DNA from: Neobacillus thermocopriae
GTDB taxonomy: Bacteria > Bacillota > Bacilli > Bacillales > Cytobacillaceae
Assembly (NCBI RefSeq): GCF_010975035.1
Contig: NZ_JAAIUV010000010.1
Span: 40,546 to 104,545, forward strand
DNA: 64,000 bases
Direction of reading: 5' to 3'
Shown: in pieces, positions 23,578 through 34,110 of the stretch
Position numbering within the stretch: position 1 is the first letter of the stretch
How the letters are laid out: each line of letters begins with the position of its first letter
Notes under the pieces: generated by a model
What the model saw: the letters and a program-made list of their open reading frames with translations, nothing else
Databases searched by the model: none
Told to the model about the DNA's origin: nothing
Position numbers and translations under genes: made by a program

Positions 23578-24597
23578 ATGAGCGTAAAAAACTCATTTAA
23601 AGAGGAAATATTGCTCGAAGTTAAAAATTTACAGACAGCCTTCGAAATTGACGGAACGTATTATAATGCAGTGGATAATGTATCATTTAAAGTGAAACCA
23701 GGGCAAATAGTCGGTGTTGTCGGTGAATCTGGTTGTGGGAAATCTGTCATGAGTCTTTCGATCATGCAATTGCTTCCAAAGGGAATTGGCAAAGTAAAAT
23801 CAGGTGAAATCATTTTTGATGGATTCCATTTGGAAAATATGTCAGAAAGTCAAATGAATAAGATTAGAGGCAAGGATGTTTCAATGATTTTTCAGGAGCC
23901 AATGACTTCTCTTAATCCTGTGTTTACAATCGGTTATCAGCTTCAAGAAGTTCTTTTTAACCATATGAAAATATCAAAAAAGGAAGCAAGACAGAAATCT
24001 ATTGCACTATTAAAAAGTGTGGGAATTTCTAGGCCTGAAAAAATTGTTGATGAATATCCGCACCAGTTATCAGGTGGTATGAGACAAAGGGTCATGATTG
24101 CCATTGCTATTGCTTGTCAACCAAAACTATTAATTGCCGATGAACCAACAACTGCGCTAGATGTAACCGTTCAGGCACAAATTCTTGAATTACTGAAAAA
24201 GATTCAAAAAGTAAATGATATGGCGATTATCTTGATTACCCATGATTTAGGCGTCGTTGCAGAGATGTGTGATGAAGTAATGGTTATGTATGCGGGAAAA
24301 ATTGTAGAGCGTACAAACGTGGATTCATTGTTCTATAATCCGAAACATCCATACACCTCATTGTTATTAGGAGCAATTCCGAAAATGGACCAGGAAGAAG
24401 AAAGACTAAGTTCTATTCAAGGAATGGTTCCATCTCTAATAAATATGCCAACTTCAGGCTGCCGATTTGCAAACCGTTGCCCAATGGCGATGCCAGAATG
24501 TAGTACAACCACCCCACTGTTAGCTGAAAATGAGGAAGGTCATGAGGTTGCCTGCCTCCAATATGAAACTAGTAAACCAAGAGAAGAGGTGAGGTAG
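23578..24597 (+). CDS. appD: Oligopeptide ABC transporter ATP-binding protein AppD
   Basis: This is one of two ATPase subunits of the App oligopeptide importer. The 339-residue protein has Walker A GESGCGKS (around 56), the Q-loop FQEPMTSLNP, signature LSGGMRQRVMIAIA, Walker B LLIADEPTTALDVT and switch His LITHDLGVVAE. It ends in the oligopeptide-specific C-terminal extension with the cysteine pattern CRFANRCPMAMPEC...C, found in transporters of this group and able to bind an Fe-S cluster in some. It starts the appDFABC operon; its stop overlaps the appF start by one base. Confidence 0.93.
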   Translation: MSVKNSFKEEILLEVKNLQTAFEIDGTYYNAVDNVSFKVKPGQIVGVVGESGCGKSVMSLSIMQLLPKGIGKVKSGEIIFDGFHLENMSESQMNKIRGKDVSMIFQEPMTSLNPVFTIGYQLQEVLFNHMKISKKEARQKSIALLKSVGISRPEKIVDEYPHQLSGGMRQRVMIAIAIACQPKLLIADEPTTALDVTVQAQILELLKKIQKVNDMAIILITHDLGVVAEMCDEVMVMYAGKIVERTNVDSLFYNPKHPYTSLLLGAIPKMDQEEERLSSIQGMVPSLINMPTSGCRFANRCPMAMPECSTTTPLLAENEEGHEVACLQYETSKPREEVR

Positions 24598-25610
24598 TGA
24601 GAAACATAACTGTACATAGAAATAATGAGACCCCATCCTCACAAAATGAAAATTTATTGCAAATACAGAATCTAAAAACATATTACCCTGTAAAAGGTGG
24701 CATTTTTAAAAGAACAGTTGGACATGTCAGAGCGGTCGATGATATTTCTTTTGAGATAAAAAAAGGGGAAACACTTGGATTGGTAGGAGAATCTGGTTGC
24801 GGAAAATCAACGGCAGGAAGAACCATTCTAAGATTGTTAAAGCCTACTGCTGGAAAGATTATTTTTGATGGAAAGGACATTACTTGGCTTTCAGGTAAAT
24901 CTTTAAGAGAGATTCGAAAAGATATGCAAATGGTATTTCAAGACCCGTATGCTTCTCTGAACCCGATGCAAATGGTAGGGGATATTATAGCTGAACCAAT
25001 CTATAATTTTATGAAAAAAAGTAAAGTCGAATTGAAAAAGGAAGTAATGGATTTATTAGAGAAAGTAGGTTTGCCGCAGGATGCCTATTACAAGTATGCT
25101 CATGAGTTTTCAGGCGGTCAGCGTCAAAGGATTGGGATTGCACGTGCTCTAGCGTTAAGACCTAAATTAATCATTGCTGATGAACCGGTATCAGCATTAG
25201 ATGTATCTGTGCAATCACAGGTATTAAATCTATTAAAGGATTTACAAGAAGAATTTGATTTAACTTTCTTATTTATAGCTCATGACTTAAGTGTTGTAAA
25301 GTATATGAGCGATCGAATAGGAGTAATGTATCTTGGTAGCATGGTTGAGATTGCTGAAAAAAATAGTCTTTATTTACAACCAATGCACCCATATACACAA
25401 GCTTTAATTTCAGCGATTCCTACTCCGGATCCAAGACGAAAGAAGGAAAGAATTATATTAAAAGGTGATGTACCAAATCCAATCAACCCACCTAGTGGAT
25501 GTCCATTCCATCCCCGTTGTCCTGTAGCAATGGAGGAATGTTTAAATTCCAAGCCAGCATTAAGGGAGGTGAAACCTAATCATAGAGTAGCTTGCCACCT
25601 TTATCCTTAA
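24597..25610 (+). CDS. appF: Oligopeptide ABC transporter ATP-binding protein AppF
   Basis: The second ATPase subunit has 337 residues. It shows GESGCGKST (around 62), FQDPYASLNP, the signature FSGGQRQRIGIARAL, LIIADEPVSALDVS and IAHDLSVVKYMSD. The C-terminal extension includes GCPFHPRCPVAMEEC...C, again an oligopeptide-type cysteine cluster. The GTG start overlaps the appD stop (TAGTG), with GAGGTGAGG just upstream, so translation is coupled. A 24-base gap separates it from appA. Confidence 0.92.
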   Translation: MRNITVHRNNETPSSQNENLLQIQNLKTYYPVKGGIFKRTVGHVRAVDDISFEIKKGETLGLVGESGCGKSTAGRTILRLLKPTAGKIIFDGKDITWLSGKSLREIRKDMQMVFQDPYASLNPMQMVGDIIAEPIYNFMKKSKVELKKEVMDLLEKVGLPQDAYYKYAHEFSGGQRQRIGIARALALRPKLIIADEPVSALDVSVQSQVLNLLKDLQEEFDLTFLFIAHDLSVVKYMSDRIGVMYLGSMVEIAEKNSLYLQPMHPYTQALISAIPTPDPRRKKERIILKGDVPNPINPPSGCPFHPRCPVAMEECLNSKPALREVKPNHRVACHLYP

Positions 25611-25634
25611 TGAATAAAAACAGGGGGGAAAACA

Positions 25635-27344
25635 ATGAAGCGGACAAGGATGCATTGGCTTATAGTATTCATACTTGTATTATCAGCATTTTTAACTGCA
25701 TGTTCAAGCAATGATAAAGCGGGAACAAATAAGAAAGAAGGATCATCAGTGGAAACGTCTAATAAGCCGCAGGATGGAGGAACTTTGGTGTATGCCCTTG
25801 ATTCTCAGCCAAAAGGATTATTTAACTGGACATTTTATGAAGATGCAGTTGATCATGAAGTACTAGAATTCTTCGATGAGAACTTGATTGATTATGATGA
25901 ACATTTAAAGGCCCAACCACATATTGCTTCTTGGACAACAGAGGATAATAAAGTATTTAAGTTTACAATTAAAAAGGGTGTTAAATGGCATAATGGTGAC
26001 GAATTATCTGTTAAAGACTGGGAATTCGCATTATATACAATTGCGAATAAAGATTACGAAGGATCTCGTTTTGAGAATGTAAGAAACATTGTGGGTGCCC
26101 AAGATTACCGTGATGGAAAAACTGATAAAATCGAAGGCATTAAAGTGATTGATGATTACAATATTGAAATCACATTTGACAAAGCCCGTGTAAATAACTT
26201 GGATAATCTTTGGACATATCCAATGAATCGCAATGCATTTAAGGGAATTGAAGTAAAAGATATGCTTAACTCAGAAGTTGTCCGCACGAAGCCCGTAGGA
26301 TTAGGACCATTTAAGGTAACAAAAGTTGTTCCTGGTGAGTCCATTGAGATGGAACGCTTTGATGACTACTTTGGTGGAAAGCCTCATATTGAAAAAGTCG
26401 TCATTAAGGTTATTGACCCCTCTCTTTCTGTAGGTGAATTAAAGAACGGTACACTTGATATGACTTCCTTTCATCCAAGTATTATCGATCAGGTAAAGGC
26501 GCTTGATAATGTAGAAGCTATCACGTATCCAGGAGTAAGCTATTACTATGTTGGTTTCCGCCTTGGTACTTGGGATGGCGAGAAAAATGTCATGAACGAG
26601 CCTAAGTATCAAGACAAGAAACTTCGTGAAGCCATGTACTATGCAATAAACCGGGAAGAATGGGTTAAGGCATTCTTCTTTGGAGTAGGTAAGCCAGTTA
26701 ACCGCCCAATTCCTAGCAATCACTGGATTGCCGCAGATCAAAAAGAATTAAAACAATATAAATATGATCCGAACAAAGCAAAGAAATTATTAGATGAAGC
26801 CGGGTATAAGGATGTTAATGGCGATGGGTATCGTGAAGATCCAAATGGAAAGGAATTTGTTATAAATTTTTCTCACTATGCAACCCAAAACCCAACATTT
26901 GAAGCTCGTGCAAAAGCACTTGCTCAATATTGGGAAGAAGTAGGGTTAAAAACTAAATTAACGATGACGGATGTAAACCTTTACTACGATTTGCTTGATA
27001 AAGCAGACAAATCTATGGAGGTATTTTTCGGCGGCTGGTCAACTGGTGCCGATCCAGATCCAACTCCACTTTGGGGATCAAAATACTTATGGAATTATCC
27101 TCGCTGGGTAAATGAAGAAAGTGATAAATTACTAGATCAAGCACTGGATATTAGTGTTGTTGGAACTGATAACGAAAAGCGTAAAAACCTTTATGTTGAA
27201 TGGCAAAAGTTATTTATGGAAGAGTTACCAATTCTTCCAATTACTGAACTAGAAGAAACGATGGCTGTAAGTAAACGCGTGCAAGGCGTAAAATTTGATG
27301 TATCTGGTTACAACCGTCCGCATGAATGGTGGATTAAGCAATAA
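25635..27344 (+). CDS. appA: Oligopeptide-binding lipoprotein AppA
   Basis: The extracellular substrate receptor of the App system has 569 residues. A lipoprotein signal MKRTRMHWLIVFILVLSAFLTACSS (lipobox LTAC) is followed by a large two-lobed peptide-binding fold of SBP class C: NGDELSVKDWEFALYTI, VRTKPVGLGPFKVTKVVPGE, LREAMYYAINREEW, VNGDGYREDPNGKEFVI, FFGGWSTGADPDPTPLWGS. It is intact here. In the B. subtilis 168 laboratory strain the equivalent gene is known to be frameshifted. AGGGGGGAAAAC lies upstream of the ATG. A hairpin follows before appB. Confidence 0.93.
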   Translation: MKRTRMHWLIVFILVLSAFLTACSSNDKAGTNKKEGSSVETSNKPQDGGTLVYALDSQPKGLFNWTFYEDAVDHEVLEFFDENLIDYDEHLKAQPHIASWTTEDNKVFKFTIKKGVKWHNGDELSVKDWEFALYTIANKDYEGSRFENVRNIVGAQDYRDGKTDKIEGIKVIDDYNIEITFDKARVNNLDNLWTYPMNRNAFKGIEVKDMLNSEVVRTKPVGLGPFKVTKVVPGESIEMERFDDYFGGKPHIEKVVIKVIDPSLSVGELKNGTLDMTSFHPSIIDQVKALDNVEAITYPGVSYYYVGFRLGTWDGEKNVMNEPKYQDKKLREAMYYAINREEWVKAFFFGVGKPVNRPIPSNHWIAADQKELKQYKYDPNKAKKLLDEAGYKDVNGDGYREDPNGKEFVINFSHYATQNPTFEARAKALAQYWEEVGLKTKLTMTDVNLYYDLLDKADKSMEVFFGGWSTGADPDPTPLWGSKYLWNYPRWVNEESDKLLDQALDISVVGTDNEKRKNLYVEWQKLFMEELPILPITELEETMAVSKRVQGVKFDVSGYNRPHEWWIKQ

Positions 27345-27415
27345 ATTTTGACTAACAGAGAAGGGACAACGGTGTTGTAAGATATAGAAAATTATTCCAA
27401 CAACTCCATTATGGT

Positions 27416-27452
27416 GAGGGAACGAAGGAATTATCCTTTGTTCCCCTTTTTT
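27416..27452 (+). terminator. Hairpin terminator between appA and appB
   Basis: GGGAACGAAGGA / TCCTTTGTTCCC forms a 12-position stem with a 4-base loop, followed by a C and T6. It lies inside the operon, so it probably lowers permease expression relative to the binding protein. Confidence 0.8.
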
Positions 27453-27493
27453 CACCTTCGTATTTCACATAGTAATAGACAAGGAGAATGCAC

Positions 27494-28459
27494 ATGCTAA
27501 AGTTTGCATTTCGAAGGTTTTTAGGCATGATTCCAATGTTGTTACTGATCTCTATTGTAATATTTACCTTGGCCAGATTAATGCCAGGAGACTCTTTTAG
27601 TGGAGAAATAGATCCTACAAATACAAATCCTGAGTATATTGCAGAAATGAGGGAAAAGTTAGGCTATAATGATCCGTTGCCTCAACAATATTTCCGGTGG
27701 ATTACTAATTTTATTCAAGGAGATTTTGGAAAATCAACGCGTTTCAAAATTAGTGTTTCTGAAGTAATTAAAGAACGGCTTCCCAACACCTTATTATTAG
27801 GATTCACTTCTATACTAATTACCTATGTACTCGCATTTCTAATGGGGATGTATGCAGGCAGAAAACCCTACACCCTAGGTGATAATCTGATTGGAACATT
27901 TAACTATTTAGGTTTATCCATCCCTTCCTTTGTTGCAGGTGTTTTCGCCATTTACTTTTTTTCCTATAAACTTGGATGGTTTCCCTCAAATGGTTCGATA
28001 GGTATTGGTATGAAAGAAGGGACCATTGAATATTGGTTAAGTAGATTTCATCATGTTATTTTACCGGCGTTTGTTCTTGCCTTTTTAAATATAGCTAGTT
28101 ATACACAATTTTTGCGAAACGATATTATTGAAAACAGTCGAAAGGATTTTGTTCGGACTGCACGAGCGAAAGGTACTCCTGAAAGCAAAATATATAATGT
28201 GCATATACTTAGGAATTCGATTATTCCACTAGTAACTTTCTTAGGTTTTGATCTTGTTTCCATTATTAGTGGTGCCATTATTACAGAAACGATATTTACT
28301 TATCCTGGTTTGGGCCAACTTTTCTTACAATCTGTTGGAACAAGAGATTATCCAGTTTTAATGACGTTAACCATGCTTTTTTCATTAATTACACTAATCG
28401 GTAATCTTGTAGCAGATATTTTATATGGTGTGGTAGATCCGAGAATAAGGTTGGATTAG
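27494..28459 (+). CDS. appB: Oligopeptide ABC transporter permease AppB
   Basis: The 321-residue inner-membrane permease of the OppB type has an N-terminal helix (FGMI-like GMIPMLLLISIVIFTLARLMPG), the conserved YNDPLPQQYFRWITNFIQGDFG region, and five further membrane segments. The EAA loop reads DFVRTARAKGTPESKIYNVHILRNSIIPLVT (around 218-248), and the ending is VDPRIRLD. The ATG at 27494 follows AAGGAG by 7 bases; the ATG two codons earlier is too close to that site. The appC gene follows 12 bases after the stop. Confidence 0.92.
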   Translation: MLKFAFRRFLGMIPMLLLISIVIFTLARLMPGDSFSGEIDPTNTNPEYIAEMREKLGYNDPLPQQYFRWITNFIQGDFGKSTRFKISVSEVIKERLPNTLLLGFTSILITYVLAFLMGMYAGRKPYTLGDNLIGTFNYLGLSIPSFVAGVFAIYFFSYKLGWFPSNGSIGIGMKEGTIEYWLSRFHHVILPAFVLAFLNIASYTQFLRNDIIENSRKDFVRTARAKGTPESKIYNVHILRNSIIPLVTFLGFDLVSIISGAIITETIFTYPGLGQLFLQSVGTRDYPVLMTLTMLFSLITLIGNLVADILYGVVDPRIRLD

Positions 28460-28471
28460 GGGGGAAAAAGG

Positions 28472-29383
28472 ATGCAGATTGTTACTCAAAAGGATGCAAA
28501 TATTACACAAGTATCCCCAAAAAAAAGTTTATCACCATTAGCGATGGCTAGAAAAAAATTTTTAAGAAATAAACTAGCTATGATTAGTCTTATTTTTCTC
28601 GTGATTGTTGCCATTGTTTCTTTTCTTGCACCGTATATAACGACGGCCGATATAACAAAAGTGAATATTGGTCAAATGTCTTTAAAACCATCAAGTGAAC
28701 ATTGGCTAGGAACGGATAAATCAGGCCGAGATGTTTTTACAAGATTGTTATATGGCGGGCGAATTTCACTTTTAGTGGGGATTAGTTGCACTTTTTTTGT
28801 GGTTTTTATCGGCACACTAATTGGATCGATAGCTGGTTATTTTGGAGGAATCATTGATAGTTTGTTAATGAGATTTACAGACTTTATTTTAAACTTTCCT
28901 TTTCTCGTTTTTGTTATTGTAATTAATGCTATACTCTTCGGCAAAGTAAGTGGTTTGTGGGTTTTAATCGCAGTGATTAGCCTTCTTTATTGGGGAGGTG
29001 TTGCAAGGATTGTTAGAAGTAAAATTCTCTCGGAAAAAGAAAATGAGTATATTACTGCTGCAATTTCAATCGGCTGCTCTCCGGCGAAAGTTATTATTAA
29101 ACATCTACTACCTAATATATTATCCACGATTATTGTACAAGCAACAATAACATTTGCAACAATGATTGTGATTGAGTCTGCATTAAGTTACCTTGGTTTT
29201 GGTGTCCCACAGGAAGTTCCTAGCTGGGGAAATATGTTAAATTCAGCAAACGAACCAGATGTATTACAATACAAACTTTGGATTTGGGTTCCGCCGGCAC
29301 TATTAATCACCTTGACTATTTTGTCAATAAACTTTATTGGCGAAGGGTTAAAGGATGCTTTCAATCCTAAATCCAAAAGATAA
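28472..29383 (+). CDS. appC: Oligopeptide ABC transporter permease AppC
   Basis: The 303-residue OppC-type permease starts with a cytoplasmic tail, then KLAMISLIFLVIVAIVSFLAPYI, the GTDKSGRDVFTRLLYGGRISLLVG block typical of the family, and the EAA loop NEYITAAISIGCSPAKVIIKHLLPN (around 191-215). The ending is LNFIGEGLKDAFNPK-like (SINFIGEGLKDAFNPKSK). It pairs with AppB to form the channel. It is the last gene of the operon; a terminator begins a few bases after the stop. Confidence 0.92.
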   Translation: MQIVTQKDANITQVSPKKSLSPLAMARKKFLRNKLAMISLIFLVIVAIVSFLAPYITTADITKVNIGQMSLKPSSEHWLGTDKSGRDVFTRLLYGGRISLLVGISCTFFVVFIGTLIGSIAGYFGGIIDSLLMRFTDFILNFPFLVFVIVINAILFGKVSGLWVLIAVISLLYWGGVARIVRSKILSEKENEYITAAISIGCSPAKVIIKHLLPNILSTIIVQATITFATMIVIESALSYLGFGVPQEVPSWGNMLNSANEPDVLQYKLWIWVPPALLITLTILSINFIGEGLKDAFNPKSKR

Positions 29384-29385
29384 AG

Positions 29386-29417
29386 AATCTGCCATCCATA
29401 TATGGTAGATTTTTTTG
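29386..29417 (+). terminator. Terminator of the app operon
   Basis: AATCTGCCAT / ATGGTAGATT (10 positions, one G-T pair) with a 6-base loop is followed by T7. Confidence 0.85.
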
Positions 29418-29529
29418 TTGCGCAGATTTCAACTAGTATCATTGGAGCAAAATATATATAAAGGAATAATTTAACTAATCACTGCCCATACTGATTGACA
29501 AATAGTTACTTGAAGTGAGGGATTTAGCA

Positions 29530-30276
29530 ATGTTATATCTTCATGACGTATGGGTGAATTGGTTTGAGGGAGAAGAAAACGGTTATAATGTTTGCCATTT
29601 TCATGAATGGCGAAAAGATGATGGTGTTGAACTACTAGATCAAGTACCTCTATTAAAGGTCGAGCCGATTCTGTTTAACTATATTGAAAATGACTTATCT
29701 GAATTACCTCAACAACTTTTAGATGATATCTATCAAAAAGCATATCTTAGAAAAAATCATGAAAGGATTCAACTCGACTATTGTTTTGTCGTCACAGATG
29801 GGATGGGGATCTTGGCAGTTGATACAATAGGGTATAAAATTCCAATTCGAAAAAGTAGATTAATTCCTAGACAGGAACAGCTAGTATACGAAATGATCAC
29901 TACACAAGAGGTAAAAAAATATAACTTTAATCAGCAGCAAAATAAAAAGGATTTTCATATTTTGTCTCCTGATCCATTATTAATGATAGGACTAACAAGG
30001 AAAGAACGGCAATTAAAGCAACTATTATTTATGGCTCTTGACCAATTGCTATCATCCAATAATGAAGCTGAAATTCGTTACTGGTATACAGAATGGTGCC
30101 CTGAGAACTATTCAAAGATACAGGAAATGAATTTTACGGAAGCATGGGAACAGCTCTATGAAGCAATTAAATATGGATGGTCCAAAAAGCATGAAACATT
30201 TTGTGAAAATTTAATAAAAGGACAACCGTTTTTCGAAAAACTTTGGGAAATGGAACATGGTCCGAAAGTAAACTAA
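29530..30276 (+). CDS. yjbA: YjbA family protein (DUF3603)
   Basis: The 248-residue product begins [44 protein letters not shown], the hallmark of the YjbA/UPF0736 family. It has no membrane segment or known catalytic motif; the C-terminal half is helical and charged ([44 protein letters not shown]). The function is unknown. The ATG at 29530 follows GTGAGGG; an in-frame start five codons earlier would overlap it. The place between app and trpS is the same as in B. subtilis. Confidence 0.88.
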   Translation: MLYLHDVWVNWFEGEENGYNVCHFHEWRKDDGVELLDQVPLLKVEPILFNYIENDLSELPQQLLDDIYQKAYLRKNHERIQLDYCFVVTDGMGILAVDTIGYKIPIRKSRLIPRQEQLVYEMITTQEVKKYNFNQQQNKKDFHILSPDPLLMIGLTRKERQLKQLLFMALDQLLSSNNEAEIRYWYTEWCPENYSKIQEMNFTEAWEQLYEAIKYGWSKKHETFCENLIKGQPFFEKLWEMEHGPKVN

Positions 30277-30278
30277 TT

Positions 30279-30329
30279 GCCTGCACCAAATGGTATGACC
30301 GTCATACCATTTGATGCAGGCTTTTTTTA
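30279..30329 (+). terminator. Terminator after yjbA
   Basis: A long stem of about 20 bp (GCCTGCACCAAATGGTATGAC with its near-complement) ends in T7. Confidence 0.92.
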
Positions 30330-30406
30330 TTGAATCTCAGGAAGTTTATCTATGCAAGACTGAATGTGATCACTTTTTGGAAAAGGTTATATGCCTTTTT
30401 TATTTA

Positions 30407-31426
<1,020 letters not shown>

Positions 31427-31432
31427 CTATAA

Positions 31433-31693
31433 ATAAAAAAGCCATTCATCCCGTTTTTTAGGGACGAATGGCTCGCGGTACCACCCTAATTACTCAAAAT
31501 TGAGTCACTTAGTTCCAAATTTCATTTGGATTCCTTTTAACGCAAGGATAACGTCTACTCCTACTGTTTCAATCCCGCTGGATTAAAATTTCGGAAAGAG
31601 GCTCCAAAGTCCATTCGGAATCATTTTCGCGTTTGTTTACACCACCCACAAACTCTCTGAAGCGAAAGATGATACTTACTACTCTTTATCATC
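31433..31693 (-). promoter_or_regulatory. T-box riboswitch (Trp specifier) of trpS
   Basis: On the minus strand the leader contains the conserved T-box AGGGTGGTACCGCG (31474-31487), directly followed by a terminator stem (GCCATTCATCCC with its near-complement at 31441-31472) and a T run. Upstream on the same strand lie stem I features (AGTA-rich bulge, AGAGAG, GGTGG) and a specifier loop GAATGGAC whose TGG (31611-31613) encodes Trp. It senses charging of tRNA-Trp. Confidence 0.95.
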
Positions 31694-31754
31694 GCCAATA
31701 TATTCATTAAATTATAACTCATTATAAAGCAATGACATATTTGATTGCAAGGTA

Positions 31755-32111
31755 TTACAAATAATAAAAAGCCAGAGCTATCAACATTAATAGAAAATTT
31801 ACAAATCCATAAAAAAATAGGGGCTTATTATCAAAAGTTATGAGTTCTGATATACCAGGGATCTCATGAAACTTTCTATTTTTATCACCTTTTGAAAATG
31901 CTAGATTAAAGGACTTTGAAATGGTGTCAAAAAACCCGCTTTGTATCGTATAAACAAGTAAGGAAGTTAGCAGTAAGGCCGAACTAATATAAAAAGATAT
32001 ATTGATATAGCTTAGAATCGAAATATTATGGTACATAATTAAAGACAAAATCATAATAAAAAGTTGTGTAAACGCTATCAATGCGATTCTTTTCCTCAAT
32101 CGATAATACAC
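31755..32111 (-). CDS. Small membrane protein, DUF3899-like
   Basis: The 118-residue product starts at a GTG (32111) 7 bases after GGAGG and has three likely membrane helices: IALIAFTQLFIMILSLIMY, ISFYISSALLLTSLLVYTI, and LFFYGFVNFLLMLIALAFYYL at the end. A loop FDTISKSFNLAFSKGDKNRK lies between the last two. The layout recalls the DUF3899 family (recalled, not searched), of unknown function. It lies upstream of the trpS leader in the same direction but is separated by about 60 bases and the T-box promoter, so it is probably independent. No strong terminator is visible. Confidence 0.65.
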   Translation of the reverse strand: MYYRLRKRIALIAFTQLFIMILSLIMYHNISILSYINISFYISSALLLTSLLVYTIQSGFFDTISKSFNLAFSKGDKNRKFHEIPGISELITFDNKPLFFYGFVNFLLMLIALAFYYL

Positions 32112-32230
32112 ATTTAATCCTCCAAAACATTGATTTATTAAGGTTTTTAGTGAATTTTCCTTAATAACTATAAAATATAACACAGTGAATAGAAATTCAA
32201 CTTTTAATAAAAATTTGAAAGTTTTAAATT

Positions 32231-32245
32231 AATTTTCAAAAAGTA
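32231..32245 (+). promoter_or_regulatory. CodY-like box upstream of oppA
   Basis: AATTTTCAAAAAGTA matches the CodY consensus AATTTTCWGAAAATT at 12 of 15 positions. It lies about 24 bases upstream of a TATAAT at 32269-32274 and 80 bases before the oppA start. CodY repression of peptide uptake operons under rich conditions is established in low-GC Gram-positives, which raises the plausibility. Confidence 0.4.
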
Positions 32246-32324
32246 ATGTACAACTGATTGAAAATATGTATAATAGAGAATGTAGTAATTTTTCAGAATA
32301 ATAGAAAAGGGAGGTCTACTACTA

Positions 32325-34001
32325 GTGAAAAAATCGAAACTTTCACTACTTCTTGTTTTATCGCTAGTGTTAAGCATGTTCTTGGCAGCATGTGGCGGCA
32401 ATAAACAAGAAGGGACAGAGAAAAAAGAAGGCAGCAAAGAGACTAAAGAAAAATTAGCTGCTGAACAAGTACTAAATGTCCTTGAATCATCTGAGATTCC
32501 TGCTATGGATAGCGTATTAGCAGAAGACACTATTGGATTTACGATGATTGCTGCTACTATGGAAGGTCTATATCGTCTAGACCCTGAGCAAAAAGTTATT
32601 CCAGGTGTTGCTGATGGAATGCCAGAATATAATGAAGACAAAACAGTGCTGACAATTAAATTGAAGAAAGATGTAAAATGGGCTGATGGCTCTCCTGTTA
32701 CTGCACATGATTTTGTATATGCATGGCAACGTGCGATCAACCCAGATACAGCTTCTCCATATGGTCCATACTTCATGGAAGGCAAAATTAAAAATGCCTC
32801 TGCAATTGTAAAAGGAGAAGCAAAAATTGAAGATCTAGGTATTAAAGCACTAGATGATCACACATTAGAAATTACATTAGAAAGACCAATACCATACATT
32901 GAATCATACTTAACATTCCCATTATTCTATCCACAAAACCAAAAGTTCGTAGAAGCTCAAGGTGGTAACTACGCTAAGACTGCAGCGAACTTATTATCAA
33001 ACGGCCCATTCAAAATGACTAAATGGGATGGTCCTACTGCAACTGAGTGGGTATTAGAAAAGAATGAAAATTACTGGAATGCAAAAGAAGTTACTTTAAC
33101 TAAGATTAACTTTAACGTTTCTAAAGATCCGCAAGCATCTGCTAATGCATTTACTGCAGGTGAAGCAGACATTACACCGAAGCTTGCACAAGCTGCAATC
33201 CTTTCACAATATGAAGGGGACCCAGCATTATTACGTTACCAAGAACCATCTATCTTCTGGATTAAAATGAATCAAACTAATCCAGCACTTAAAAATGAAA
33301 ATATTCGTCGCGCAATTGCTCTATCTGTTGATAAGCAAGCTCTTGTTGATGACGTATTAGCAAATGGATCTATTCCTGCAAACTTTGTTGTTCCAAAAGG
33401 ATTTACATTCTTTGAAGACAAGGATTTCCGCGAAGGTGCAGGAGAATACTTAAAACCTAATAAAGAAGAAGCAAAAAAACTTTGGGAAAAAGGATTACAA
33501 GAACTTGGTGTTAAAGAAATTACTTTAACATATGTTGGTCAAGACACTGAGACTTCAAAATTAACAGATGCATTTGTTAAGGATCAGTTGGAGAAAAACC
33601 TTCCAGGGTTAAAACTTAACATTGAAGCAGTACCATTCAAGATTCGTATTGATCGTGAAAACAATAAAGATTATGACTTATTATTTGGTGGATGGGGTCC
33701 TGACTATGCTGACCCAATGACATTCATGGATTTATGGCTAACAGACGGAAGCCATAACAATATGGAATACAGTAACCCTGAGTTTGACAAGATGATTCAA
33801 TCTGCAAACGAAGATACTGATTTGGCAAAACGTTGGAAAACATTACAAGATGCAGAGAAACTTCTATTAGAAGAAGATGCAGCTCTTGCTCCAATGTATC
33901 AGCGTTCAGTTAACCTGTTAATTAATCCAAAAGTAAAAGGCTTCGCACATCATGCCTTTGGTCCAGACTATAGTTACCAATGGATTAAAATTACAGAATA
34001 A
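32325..34001 (+). CDS. oppA: Oligopeptide-binding lipoprotein OppA
   Basis: The substrate receptor of the Opp importer has 558 residues. It begins with a lipoprotein signal MKKSKLSLLLVLSLVLSMFLAACGG (lipobox LAAC), then a charged linker and the SBP class C fold: DSVLAEDTIGFTMIAATMEGLYRLDPE, GVADGMPEYNEDKTVLTIKLKKDVKWADGSPVTAHDFVYAWQRA, LLSNGPFKMTKWDGP, NIRRAIALSVDKQALVDDVL, FGGWGPDYADPMTFMDLW. OppA also takes up signalling peptides for competence and sporulation in Bacillus. The GTG start follows GGGAGG by 10 bases. It heads oppABCDF and is separated from oppB by a hairpin. Confidence 0.94.
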   Translation: MKKSKLSLLLVLSLVLSMFLAACGGNKQEGTEKKEGSKETKEKLAAEQVLNVLESSEIPAMDSVLAEDTIGFTMIAATMEGLYRLDPEQKVIPGVADGMPEYNEDKTVLTIKLKKDVKWADGSPVTAHDFVYAWQRAINPDTASPYGPYFMEGKIKNASAIVKGEAKIEDLGIKALDDHTLEITLERPIPYIESYLTFPLFYPQNQKFVEAQGGNYAKTAANLLSNGPFKMTKWDGPTATEWVLEKNENYWNAKEVTLTKINFNVSKDPQASANAFTAGEADITPKLAQAAILSQYEGDPALLRYQEPSIFWIKMNQTNPALKNENIRRAIALSVDKQALVDDVLANGSIPANFVVPKGFTFFEDKDFREGAGEYLKPNKEEAKKLWEKGLQELGVKEITLTYVGQDTETSKLTDAFVKDQLEKNLPGLKLNIEAVPFKIRIDRENNKDYDLLFGGWGPDYADPMTFMDLWLTDGSHNNMEYSNPEFDKMIQSANEDTDLAKRWKTLQDAEKLLLEEDAALAPMYQRSVNLLINPKVKGFAHHAFGPDYSYQWIKITE

Positions 34002-34016
34002 GCTAAACCAATAACT

Positions 34017-34053
34017 AAAAAGAGAGTATATTCAAAAAATATACTCTCTTTTT
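34017..34053 (+). terminator. Hairpin terminator between oppA and oppB
   Basis: A 16-bp stem (AAAAAGAGAGTATATT with its complement) with a 4-base loop and T-rich end lies inside the operon, probably to give more binding protein than permease. Confidence 0.9.
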
Positions 34054-34110
34054 ACCTGTATTGGAATTGTCGAAAAATGGCGAAAATTTAATGAATTAGG
34101 AGGTGTGGGC

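Noticed and set aside
32204..32785. Open frame of 193 codons on the minus strand across the oppA 5' end
   Set aside because: It overlaps the oppA signal peptide and promoter, has low-complexity Ser/Pro composition and no ribosome site.
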